Assembly: GCF_036370855.1 (NCBI RefSeq) | Contig: NC_088101.1 | Coordinates: 6,021,501-6,085,500 of the forward strand | Source: Dromaius novaehollandiae | Taxonomy: Eukaryota; Chordata; Aves; Casuariiformes; Dromaiidae | Direction: 5' to 3' | Length of the DNA stretch: 64,000 nt | Shown here: in pieces, positions 13,111 to 22,615 of the stretch | How the letters are laid out: each line of letters begins with the position of its first letter | How positions within the stretch are numbered: position 1 is the first letter of the stretch | Notes under the pieces: generated by a model | Databases searched by the model: none | The model's input: only the letters and a program-made list of their open reading frames with translations | Told to the model about the DNA's origin: nothing | Program-made: the position numbers and the translations under genes

Positions 13111-13594
13111 AGCGCTGGATTCTGGCGCTGCTCGCAGCCGCGTCCCTGGGTCTGGTCGGGGTCGGGGTCAAGGTGGGGTCGGAGCCATGGCCATGCCCTG
13201 ACGGTGGCATCCTCATGCCAGGCCTCCTCCTGGACACAGCGCCGACCGCGTGGCTGCAGCAGCAGGACCTGGCGTTCCTGTCGGGAGGTAGGTGCTGGTG
13301 GCTGCACTGCTGCCCCATGGGCCAAGGCGGTGTCCGGAGGCCCCGCGGATGCCAACAGCTGGGGGTGCGTGGGGCTCGCACGGCCCCGGGGTGCTGCTGG
13401 GGAAGCCGCCCTGGCCAGGAGCCATGGGGCGCTGGTGGTATCACGGCCAGGTGCCCACGGTGCCTCTCCGCGGCATCGGTGTCGTTGCAGCTTGGTGGAG
13501 GTGGCGATCCATCGAGGCCCCCCGCGTGTGGCGGGCAGCAGCCGCAGTGCCCCACGCCGGGGGCCCCCAGCTGCTCGGGGCAGGAGATCAATAA
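13111..13594 (+). CDS. Possible two-exon 3' end of an unidentified gene with a hydrophobic segment
   Basis: Exon 13,111-13,287 opens after GAGGCAG. It encodes a hydrophobic stretch (LALLAAASLGLVGVGVKV) followed by a short soluble part, and ends at a good donor (GGAG|GTAGGT). A pyrimidine-rich acceptor (GTCGTTGCAG) at 13,490 opens a second exon in the matching phase, which stops with TAA at 13,592-13,594. That stop lies inside an AATAAA at 13,590-13,595. The phase match plus stop and polyadenylation signal suggest a real transcript end. No family is recognised, the upstream part would lie in or beyond the inserted element at 12.4-13.1 kb, and chance open frames are easy in GC-rich DNA. Confidence 0.25.
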
Positions 13595-13595
13595 A
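13590..13595 (+). promoter_or_regulatory. Polyadenylation signal AATAAA
   Basis: AATAAA overlapping the TAA stop of the candidate exon ending at 13,594. Confidence 0.4.
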
Positions 13596-13699
13596 GCTGC
13601 GTCCTCGCAGGGAAAGTGCCAGCCGTGTGGGGCTCTGTGGGGGGTCTTGCGCCGGCCCCGGCCCTGCCACCCCCCAGATGTGGCCTTGGTGCAGTGTGG

Positions 13700-14300
13700 C
13701 GCTGCCTGGGGACACAGGGGAGTGGAGAGAGCGGGGTGAGGGGGGCCTGGGGGTGACGGGGGCAGTGGGAGCAGCCTGGGGCACTGGGAGCTCTGGGATG
13801 AGTAGGGCCTATGGGGTGGGACTGGGGATGAGAGGGGCCCCAGGGGGAGTAGAGGGACCGAGGGGCAAGTGGGGACAGTGGGGCCACTTGGGACACTGAG
13901 GGGCACTGGGAGGTGCCTGGGGGCATATGGGACACTGGGGGGCCTGGGGATACTGGGAGGTGCTTGGGGGCGATGGGGGCAGGGGGAGCAGCCTGGGGCC
14001 CTGGGGGCACTGGGAGGTGCTTGGGGATACTGCGGACACTGGGGGATACCAGGAGGTGCCTGGGGAAATGAGGGGGCACCCAGAGTTGTCCGGGGAGACC
14101 AGGGGGAACTGGAGTGAGAGGGCTGATGGGGTGGGACTAGGACTAGGGCTGGGAGGGGCCCCAGGGGGAGCAGAGGGACCGAGGGGCAAGTGGGGGTGCG
14201 GGGAGCACTGGGGCTACTGGGGGGCACTGGGAGGTGCCTGGGGACTCCGGGGTCACTGGGGACACTGGGAGGCACTGAGAGGGGCCCCGAGGGGGCAGCG
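13700..14300. repeat. G-rich minisatellite of GGGCACTGGGAGGTGCCTGG-type units
   Basis: Irregular units of roughly 10 bases (GGGGACACTG, GGGGCACTGG, GGAGGTGCCT) are repeated for about 600 bp. Inside is a longer near-duplicate: the blocks near 13,800-13,880 and 14,125-14,210 both carry GATGGGGTGGGACT... followed by GAGGGGCCCCAGGGGG, AGTAGAGGGACC or AGCAGAGGGACC and GAGGGGCAAGTGGGG. Open frames across it on both strands are low-complexity artefacts. Confidence 0.85.
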
Positions 14301-14830
14301 GGCAGGGCTGCTCCCCAGGGGCATGGCAGGACCGCGGGTGCGGGGGGGGCGCAGCGCTGGGGCCGGGCACGGGCAGCCCGGTCCCGCGGCGGGGGAGCGG
14401 GACTCACCGGTCGCCCCGCACTGCCGGCACGTCCCACCGGTCGCCCCGCACTGCCGGCAAGTCCCCTGCAGCGCGCGCGGCCTGGCCGAGGACGGCGGGC
14501 TCGTGACACAGGCCGCGGCGGGGCCGTTGCCAGGGCCGGGGCCGCTCTGAGGCCCGGAGTGCGGGGGCGGGGCCGGGCCGGGGCCGCTCTCGGGGGTGGG
14601 GGCGGAGCCGGGAGCTCGGGGGCGGGGCGGTGCCAGGGCGCATGCGCGGGCCGCCGCGTGCGAGAAGCTCAGTTTGGTCTGTCGCGGCTGCCGTCGTTCT
14701 GGCGCCTCCGTCCCACTTCCGTCGCCCCGCGTGGCGCTGGGGGCGGGGAGGGCGGCAGCCCCAGCTGAGGAGTGGGGGGGGCTCGGCCGCGGGGGAGGGG
14801 ACGTGGGGGAGAGCCAGGGCTGGGGCTGCG
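14300..14830. promoter_or_regulatory. CpG island promoter with GC boxes, NRF1 and ETS sites
   Basis: Very CpG-dense. GC boxes of the GGGGGCGGGGC type occur near 14,560, 14,600 and 14,620. There is a perfect palindromic NRF1 motif GCGCATGCGC at 14,638-14,647 and an ETS/GABPA-type site CACTTCCG (CGGAAGTG on the minus strand) at 14,714-14,721. This combination is typical of TATA-less, often bidirectional, housekeeping promoters. It lies about 2.3 kb upstream of the first recognised MROH exon on that gene's strand, so it may be the missing MROH promoter. A plus-strand transcript starting near 14,640 is equally possible. Confidence 0.55.
14408..14465 (-). other. Candidate small minus-strand exon with duplicated CxxC-coding unit
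   Basis: On the minus strand a TGCAG acceptor opens a 58-base segment that ends at a strong donor, ACCG|GTGAGTCC. The segment is two near-identical copies of a 30-base unit, each coding TCRQCGATG in one frame. It lies inside the CpG island and is oriented like the MROH gene, so it could be a 5' exon of that gene. The minisatellite-like duplication is also compatible with plain tandem repeat. Confidence 0.2.
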
Positions 14831-14869
14831 AGCGGGCCGGGGCTGCCGGGCAAAAAGAGGCCACATCCT

Positions 14870-15480
14870 GCGGGTTTGGGGGCTGGAGGCTGTGTGTTCG
14901 AGCCAAGACCAGGTGCCCAAGCCCTGCGTCTCTGAGCTCAGAAGCAGGGCTGAAGCCCTGTGGTTTTGCATCAGCAGCAGAGGCTTAGCGCGCCATTTTT
15001 GCGGTTGGAAGCAGAGGCTAAAGCCTGCGTTTTGGGGGGCCAGAAACAGGGGCTTTCTGTTAGCTGCTTGTGTGGTTGCAAACTGTGAAGACTAAGGCCT
15101 GCGTTTTTGGGGCCTGAAATGGAGGCTTAGTTGGCTGGGTTTTATTCTCAAAGCAGAGACCAAGTGCTATGTTTTTGGGTCCAGAAAAGGCGACTAAGTC
15201 GTGCGTTTCTGGGACTTGGAAATGTAGGTGAGGCTGACTGTTTTGGGGTGCTACAACCAGAGGCAGAGTGCTGCATTTCTGGACCCACAAATGGAAGCTT
15301 AGTCCCTGTTTTCAAGCGCATTCCCCAGTTCTGGAGGCCTGCATTTGGGGGTCCAAAAGAGAGGCTAAGTCCTGTGTTTTGGGGGCCACAAATGGAGGTT
15401 CAATGTGCTGTTTCTGTGCCTGAAAATGGAGACCAAGTCCTGTGTTGTGGGGACTTGGAAACGGAGGTGAGTCTGGCCAT
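14870..15480 (+). repeat. Degenerate ~60-70-bp tandem repeat (GGCTAAGTCCTGTGTTTTGGGG type), left block
   Basis: About nine diverged copies share a core of the form (G)AGGCTAAGTC.TGCGTTT.TGGGG.C..GAAA.GGAGG. The clearest cores are near 15,090, 15,160, 15,205, 15,265, 15,360 and 15,440. The same core recurs at 45,180-45,440. Confidence 0.7.
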
Positions 15481-15719
15481 TTCCAGCCCCAAAGTGGGGG
15501 ATGAGGGGGCCCTTTTTGGGGTGGGGGGAGGCAGAGGGCTGGGGGGAAGGGGCAGGGTGTGTGGACCCTCCCTGAAAGGGGGGGGGGGGTGCAGGGATCT
15601 GCGAGTGCCCCAAGGGCAGGGAGGCTGGCATGCACCAGCCCAAACCTTGCATCTGAGAGTTTCTGGCACAAAAGCAGTTTTTTGGGGAGAAAAACACCAG
15701 TAGGCATCATTGGCCAAGT

Positions 15720-16150
15720 CCACTATTTATGCAACACTCATCCCCTCCTTTCAACCCTAATTAACCAGTTAGCTTATAGGTATTGAATCAAGACTGATCA
15801 CTGAGTCAGTATCAATTCAACAGACCTAAGCAAACTGCTCAGTTAGTTCAATTAGCCAACAGTGATTCAACATATAGAAGCTGATCAGTTAGCATTTACA
15901 CAATACTTTGAATGCTTACTATTACTTCAGTACCTATAAGGTAACTGGTTATTTAGTAACTAATTAGTCAACAGTGATTCCATACACATAAGGTCATTAG
16001 TCAACACTGATTCCATATACATCAGCTAAGGCTTCAGTACTGCTCCACTATTAAAGCAGTGATTGACTTATGATGCTGTCAGTACTTTCAATAATAACTA
16101 ACCAGTTAGCTTATAGGTATTGAATCAGTATGAACTAACGAGTCAATATT
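15720..16150. repeat. AT-rich degenerate repeat with TTAGCTTATAGGTATTGAAT
   Basis: An AT-rich island inside GC-rich DNA. TTAGCTTATAGGTATTGAAT (preceded by AACCAG) occurs at about 15,765 and again at about 16,100. A second motif, GTCAACA(G/C)TGATTC, is repeated near 15,970 and 16,000. The rest is variations on CAGTTAG, TGATTCA and ACTGATCA. No gene is seen. Confidence 0.6.
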
Positions 16151-17120
16151 GATGCCATGTACACGAGCTCATTGCTCGTCACCTTCCCAACACCCCCGCG
16201 CTGGTCACTCGCTGACCCCACACAGGGGCTCAGGGCTGCCCCAGCAGGACCCAGTGACCCCCCCTGTCCCAGGACAGCAGCTGCTTCCCAGCTGGGTCAC
16301 TCTCACGGGGCCCTGCACCAGAGCAGCCCCAGGCTGCGGGGCCGGGCAGCAGCGACTCTGGGCTCTCGGCAGCGTCTCTGCCGCTCCATCTGGCTCGGTC
16401 AGTCCCGGCAGCCCTGGCTCCGCCGTTCCCTGGCTCCTGGGGTCCTGCAGGAGGGAAGAGGTGTCCCGTGAGCGCTCGCAGCCCTGTCTGGCTCCGCACC
16501 AGGCCCGGTCCAGGGCTCTCCCAGTGGAGGGGCCCCAGCCCAGCGCCGGTGCCAGCAGCCAAGGGGGAACTGGGGGCGGCCCCTGCCCGAGCCCCCCGGG
16601 GATCCCATCAGGAGGGGAGAGAGCCAGGCGGTCCCGGTGTGACCCTCCCTGCCTCGGTCTGCTCCGGCGACCCTCAGTATCTCCATTTCCCCTCCCCGCA
16701 CACCCAGAGCCCCGTCCCGCCCCTGGTGCCCCCCTCCCCGCTGGTATCTGCTGCTTCTGCTGCTCTTGCTCTTCTGCTCCTGTTGCAGCCGCTACTGCCA
16801 GGGCCCGGCTCGCCCTGCCCCGCCCCGCCTCGCTGGTTCCGGTACTGCCCGGGTCCGCCCACGCGCCGTGGGGGCACTGCGGGGCCCGGGCGGTCTCTGG
16901 TCCAACACACCTCACCACCCAACAGGGTATGGCTGGAGGGGAAAGCTCCCGGGGCAGCGGCCACTCGCACAGGGCACATGGGAACATCACATTCGCTGTG
17001 TGTCACAGACTGCTTCTACCTATACGCAAAAGAGAAGGGGGACTCTTGAGAGTTCCCTGGGACACGCAATGCCTATTCCTAACAACCTACCAGAAATGGA
17101 GCCGTCTTATTGAATTAGTC
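16150..17120. other. GC-rich stretch, no gene supported
   Basis: Open frames run on both strands, but none has a recognisable domain. A CTG/CTT-rich patch at 16,744-16,790 encodes hydrophobic leucine runs in two plus frames (for example WYLLLLLLLLFCSCC). This is expected from the base composition alone, so I do not call a membrane protein. No convincing exon chain was found. Confidence 0.5.
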
Positions 17121-17838
17121 TGTTACAGAAGGAATTAAAAACGTCTGTCTTCACTAAGGGCAAAGACTGGCTCTAGTTTTTGGTGACACTTCCTGTGTGC
17201 AGGAAAAAACACAGCTAAGAATTGCACAGTTAGGCTTCATTCCCATACATCACAGGGGAAAATTGCTCGCCTTTCCACTCCTGGTCCTGAGGTTAGAAAT
17301 ACAAATAACCTGCACCCCACGATGCGGGATTCAATGATGAACGCAATGCCCTTCAAAAGCTTGAGTACTCCAGTTCAACTGACAGAGATCTCTCTCTAAC
17401 AGTGCACACTCAGTTGTGCGCGTTTTGCTAATGGCAAAATCTGCAGTCCAAATGATGTTGCCTGAGGAACCTGGACGCAGCTCACATCAGCAAGAAACAC
17501 TCTTGACAGAGTGCCTGGTCAAGCACAAGAATGTTTTTTGTACAGTCACTGCTTACCTTCAGAGACCAGCAGAGGACAAGGCAGCACCTCACAGTGTTAC
17601 AGCTCGTATGGCGACTCAGACAAGCGCATCTGGAAGTAGCCGCAGACATATTCGCACAAAGACTCTAGTACTTCAGGCCCTGAGTTCATGTTTATTGTGT
17701 GAGACTCATGCGGAGGAGGAAGAAAACCATCTTTATGCAATACTGACAATTCAGTTTGCCACATATGAGCAACATTTATTATCTATTAATTACTGATTCT
17801 GTATATTAATACCACAAGGTGTACCTTCTCCCTTCACC
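17120..17838. other. Intergenic, no feature recognised
   Basis: Mixed-composition DNA without domains, repeats or clear splice-bounded open frames. It ends abruptly at the purine satellite. Confidence 0.5.
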
Positions 17839-17839
17839 A

Positions 17840-20800
17840 GATTCCAGGGGGAAGACAGGGGAAAGAGAAGGGGGGAAACAGGGGTGAAGATGGGGGGAAG
17901 AGGGAGGAAAGGGAGGGAAGAGAGAAAAGAAGAAACATAAGGAAGAAAGAGAGAGAAAGGGAAAAAAGAGATTGAGAAAGAGCAAAAGGGAGAAAAAGAG
18001 GAGAGAACAGAGAGAAGGAGAGCAACAAGTACAGAGAGAGGAGAGACTGAGACAAAAGAGAAATAGAACGAGAGAATAAGAGAGCAGCACAGAGAGAGGG
18101 AGAGAAGACTGGAGAGAGAAGAGAGGGAAAGAGAACAAGTGAGAAGAAGGTAGAGAGAGAAAAAGAAAGGAAGGAAGAGGGAGAAAGGCAGAGAAAGTGG
18201 TGTCAGAGAGTGAGAGAGCAAAAGAGAAAAAGCAGGAAAAGGAGAAACAGATCGGGGGAGAAAGAGAAGAAAGAAAAGGAGAGAAAGTGAGAAAGAAGGG
18301 GAGAGAAAGACAGAAAAAGGGAAAATGGAGAGAGAGAGAGAAGGGCAGAGATAGAGACCAAAGACAGAGAAAGAGAAAGGAAGGAAAGAATGGAGGGAGA
18401 AAGAGGGGAGAGAAAGAAGTAAGAAAGGAGGGAGAAAGAAAAAGGGAAAATGGAGAGAAAGAGAAGGGGAGAAATAAAGCGAGAACAAGAGAGAAAGACA
18501 GGAAGAGGAAGGAAGGAAGGGAAAGAAAGAGGAGGGAGAAGGGGAGAGAGAAAGGGACAGAGAGACAAAGAAAAGCAGATGAGGAAGAAAGGGAGGGGAA
18601 AAGAGAAAGTGAAAGAGAAACAAGAAGAAACAAAAAGGGAGAGGGAGGGAGGGAAAGAGGGAAAGAAAGGGAGAGAGAAAGGAAGAGAAAAAGAAGAAGA
18701 GTTAAAGAAGGAAAGGAAGAAAAAAGGGAAAGTGGGAAAGAAAGGAAGAAAATGAGAAAAAAGGGGGAGATGTAAGAAAAAAAGGGAGGCAGAGAGGGAA
18801 AAAGAAAGGAGAGGAATGAAAAGCAAAAGGGAGGGAAGAGAAAGTGAGGTAAAGAGAAGCAGGGGAGGAGTGAGAAAAAAAGAGTGAAAACAAGAGTGAG
18901 AAATGAAAAAGACAAAGTGAGAGAGGAAGAGAATACAGAAGGACAGAGGAAGAGAGCAAGAAAGACAAGGCAGAGAGAGAAAGAGGGAAATGTAGAGTGA
19001 CACAGCAGAGACAAAAGAGGAAGAGAAGAGAGAGAAGGAGAGAAAGAGGGAGGAAGGAGAGGGTGAGAGAAAAAGGGAGAGAGAAGGGAAGAAATGGGAG
19101 GGGGAAGAGGGAAGGGAGAGGGGGAGGGAAGGAGGGAGAGAGGGAGAGGAAGAGAGCGAGGAAGAGGAGGAGAGGGGAGGAGAGAGGAAGGGAGAGGGGG
19201 AGGGAAGGAGGGAGAGAGGGAGAGGAAGAGAGCGAGGAAGAGAGGAGGAGAGAGGGGAGGAGAGAGAAAGGGGGAGAGGAAGAGAGGAACAGAAAAGGAA
19301 TAGTAGAGAGGAGAGAGAGGAAGATGGAGAGAAAGACGAGAGAAAGAGGGGGTTGAAGAGAGGAGAGAGGGAAAGAGAAAGAAGAGGGTGAGGGATAGAG
19401 AAAAGAAAGAAAAGGGAAGAAAGGGAGAGAAATTGAGAAAGAGGGAGGAAGAAAGAAGGATAGAGGGAGAGAGAAAAAGAGGGAGGAGGAGTGAGAAAGA
19501 AAGCATAACGGAGAAAGAACGAAAAGAAGAGAGAGCAAGAAAGAAAGAAGGAAAATAAGACAGCAAGAAAGAGAAAGGGAAAAGAGAGGGAAAAAGAGAA
19601 AAGTGGGAGAGTGAAAGAGAAAAGGGGGGAGTGGGAGGGAGAGAGAAAATGAAAAGAGACAAAAAGCAAGAGAGAAAAATGGAGAAAGAAGAGAAAGGGA
19701 GTAAGAGGGAGGTAAATATGGAAAAAGGGGAAGAAGACAGGGAGACAGAAGGAGGGAGAAAGAGAAAGAGGAGAGAGAAGGAGTGAAAAAGAATGAGAAA
19801 CAGGGAGAGGAGAAAGGGGGAAGAGAGAGGGGAGAAATGGAGAGAGAAAGGGAGAGAGTGAGAACAAGACAGGGAAACAGGGAAAGAGAGAAGGAATAGA
19901 GAGGGAGGGAGGGAGAAAAAGAGAAAAAAATGAGAGAGAAAGGGAAAGAAGAGAGGAGATAAAGAGTGAGAGGGAAAGGGAGAAAAAGAAAAGAGAAAGA
20001 AAAAAGAGGAAGACAGGAAAGAAAGAGGGAAAGAAGAGAGAAAGGGAGAGAAGACAGAAGAGAGAAAGGGAGAGAAAAAGGGAGAAAGAAAACAAGAGAG
20101 GGGGAACAGAGAGAGGGAAAGGATGAGAAAAGGAGAGATGGAGAGAGGGAAAGAGAAAGAACAGAGGAGGAGGAAGGGAGAGAGAGAAAGAATGAGGGAA
20201 AGGGAGGGAAAGAAAAAAGGAGAAAAAGAGGGGGAAGAGGGAGAGGGAAGGAGTAGAACAAAAGAGAGAGAAAGGAAAGAGAGAGAGGCAATGAGAGGGA
20301 AAGAATGAGAAAGAAGGAGTGGTAGATAGGAGAGAAAGGAGAGACAAGCAAAAGAGAGGAAGTGAGCTAGAGAGACAGAGAGATAAAGAGAAAACCAGAA
20401 ATAGCATGAGGGAGGAGGGGGGAAGCAGGTGGGGGAAGAGGGGGGGGAGGAGGGGGGGGAAGAGAGAGGGGGAAAGAGAGAGGGGGGAAGAGAGAGGGGG
20501 GAAGAGAGAGAGGGGAAGGGGGGGAAGAGAGAGGGGGAAGAGAGGGGGGAAGAGGGGGGGAAGAGAGAGGGGGAAAGAGGGGAAAAGAAAGGGGGAAGGG
20601 GGAAGAGAGAGGGGGAAGAGAGAGAGGGGAAAGAGGGGAAGAGAGGGGGAAGAAAGAGGGGAAGAGAGGGGGGGAAGAGGGGGGAAAGGAGGGGGAAGAG
20701 AGGGCAAAGGGGGGGGAAGAGGGGGGAAAGGAGGGGGAAGAGAGGGCAAAGGGGGGGGAAGAGAGGGGGGGAAGGAGGGGGAAGAGGGGGAAAAGGGGGG

Positions 20801-22615
20801 AAGAGGGGGAAAGGGGAGGAAGAGAGGGGTAAGGGGGAAAGAGGGGGGGAAAGGGGGGAAGAGTGGGGAAGGGGGGGAAGAGGGGGAAGAGAGGGGGGAA
20901 GAGAGAGGGGGGAAGGGGGGAAGAGGGGGAAGAGAGGGGGGAAGAGAGAGGGGGGAAGGGGGGGAAGAGGAGGGGAAGAGAGGGAGGAAGGGGGAAAGAG
21001 CGGGGAAGAGGGGGAAAGAGTGGTGGGAGAAGAGCAGGAGAAGGAGAGGGGAGAAGGGGAAGGAGAGAGAGGAAAAGAGAAGGAGACAAAAAAGTAATGA
21101 AGAGAGGGAGAAAGCGAGTGAGTGAGATGAGAAATACAGGACAAAGTAAGAGAAAGAAAAGAGGGAGCTAAGAGAGAGCGACAGAAGGAGACAGAAAAAA
21201 GGGAGGGAAGGAGGGAGAGAGAGAGGGAGAAAGAGAGGGACAGAGAAACAGACAAAGAGGAAGAGAATATGAGAAGGAGAAAGGGAAAAAGAGGGAGTGA
21301 GTGAGAGAAAGGCAAAGAGGGAGAGAAGGTGATGGGGAAAGAAGAGAGTGGTCGGAGAGAAGAGAGGAAAGCAAAAGAGAAAGAGGGAGAGAGGGAGAGA
21401 AAGAGGGAGGGGAAGTGTGATAGGGAGAGAAAAAAGTGGGAAAGAAAAAGAAAAAAGGGAGGGAGAGGGAGAATGAAAAAGAGACAGGGAGAGGGAGAAA
21501 GAGGAAGAAAGGGGGGAGAGAAGAAAAAGAAAGGAGACTGGAAGAGAAGGAGAGAGAGAGGGAAAGAGAAAGGGAGGGAGAAAGAGAAAGAAGAAAGGAA
21601 GAGAGAAAGTGAGGTAAAGCAAAAGAGAAAGGAGGAGGGAAGGAGTGAGAGTGAGAACAAGAGTGAGAAGAGTGAAAGAGTGAGAGAGGAAGAGAAATAC
21701 AGAAGGACAGAGGAAGAGAGAGACAAGATGACAGAAGGAAAGGGAGAGAAAGTGGGAGAGAGGAGACAAGTAGACGGAGAGAACAGAATGAGATAAATGA
21801 AAGCAAGAGAGGGAGGGAGAGAGAAAGAGGAAGAGAAAGGAAGAGAGAAAGAGGGAAAGAGAGGGAGAGGGATAGGAGAGAAGAGAGAACAAGAGAAAGA
21901 TGGAGAGAGAAAGATGGAGAGAGAAACAAAGAGAGAAAAGGGGAAAAGAGAAAGGGAAAAGGGGAGAAAGCAAAAGAGAGAGAGAAAGAAGAGACTAGAG
22001 GGGGGTGAGAGAAGAGGGAGAAAGAGGGAGAAGGAAAGAGAGGGAGGGAGAAAGGGAGAGAAGAAAAGAGAGAAAGATGGAGAAAAGGGAGAAAGGGTGA
22101 AGAAAGAGAAAGAAGGAAGGAGAGAGGAGGGAAAGGAGAGAAAAAAGAACAAGAGAAAGACAAAGGGGGAAGAAGAGAGAAAAGAGGAAATGAGAGGCAA
22201 ACGGAGAGACAGAAAGAGAGAAGGATGGGCAGATATGAGAGAAAAGCAAAAAAGAGAAAGTGAGGTAGAGAAAGAGAGGGAGAGAGAAAGAAAAAGTAAG
22301 AAAGAGAAAGACAATGAGAAGAGAGAAAGAGTGAGACAAGAAGAGAAATGCAGGAGACAGGTAGAGAAAGTAAGAGAAACAAAGAGAAGATAGAAGGAGA
22401 CAGAGAGGGAGAGGGAGAGAACAGAGGAGAGAGAGAAGAGAGAGAGAGAAGAAGGGAGAAAGTGAGTGAGGGAGAGAAAGTGAAAGAGAAAGAAGGAAAA
22501 AGAGGGAAAGAGGCAAGGAGAGGGAAAGAGAGGGGAAACAAGGCAAGAGAGAGAGGAGAGGAAGGCAGAGAAGAGAGAGAGAGAGCAAGAAGAGAACAAG
22601 GGACGGAGAGGAACC
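17840..22615 (+). repeat. 4.8-kb polypurine (GA-rich) satellite
   Basis: The plus strand is almost only A and G (GAGAGAAAG, GGGAGAAAG, GGAAGAGAG) with scattered T and C. The scattered non-purines show higher-order structure. The block with GAGAAAGTGAGGTAAAG followed by GAATACAGAAGGACAGAGG occurs at 18,837-18,957 and again at 21,603-21,720, about 2,765 bp apart. A related block starts at 22,254, about 650 bp later. Very long minus-strand frames here (up to 1,603 codons, Ser/Phe/Leu/Pro only) are low-complexity artefacts, not genes. Confidence 0.9.
20408..21030 (+). repeat. G-run subdomain of the purine satellite (GGGGGAAGAGAG units)
   Basis: Within the satellite, units of roughly 10-14 bases such as GGGGGGAAGAGAGAGG repeat for about 600 bp, with many runs of five to nine G. 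At 20,690-20,765 a 48-base unit (GGAGGGGGAAGAGAGGGCAA...) is perfectly duplicated. Confidence 0.85.

Noticed and set aside
16744-16800. Leucine-rich hydrophobic stretch suggesting a transmembrane exon
   Set aside because: A CTG/CTT repeat gives leucine- or alanine-rich hydrophobic peptides in more than one frame, and no flanking exon fits.
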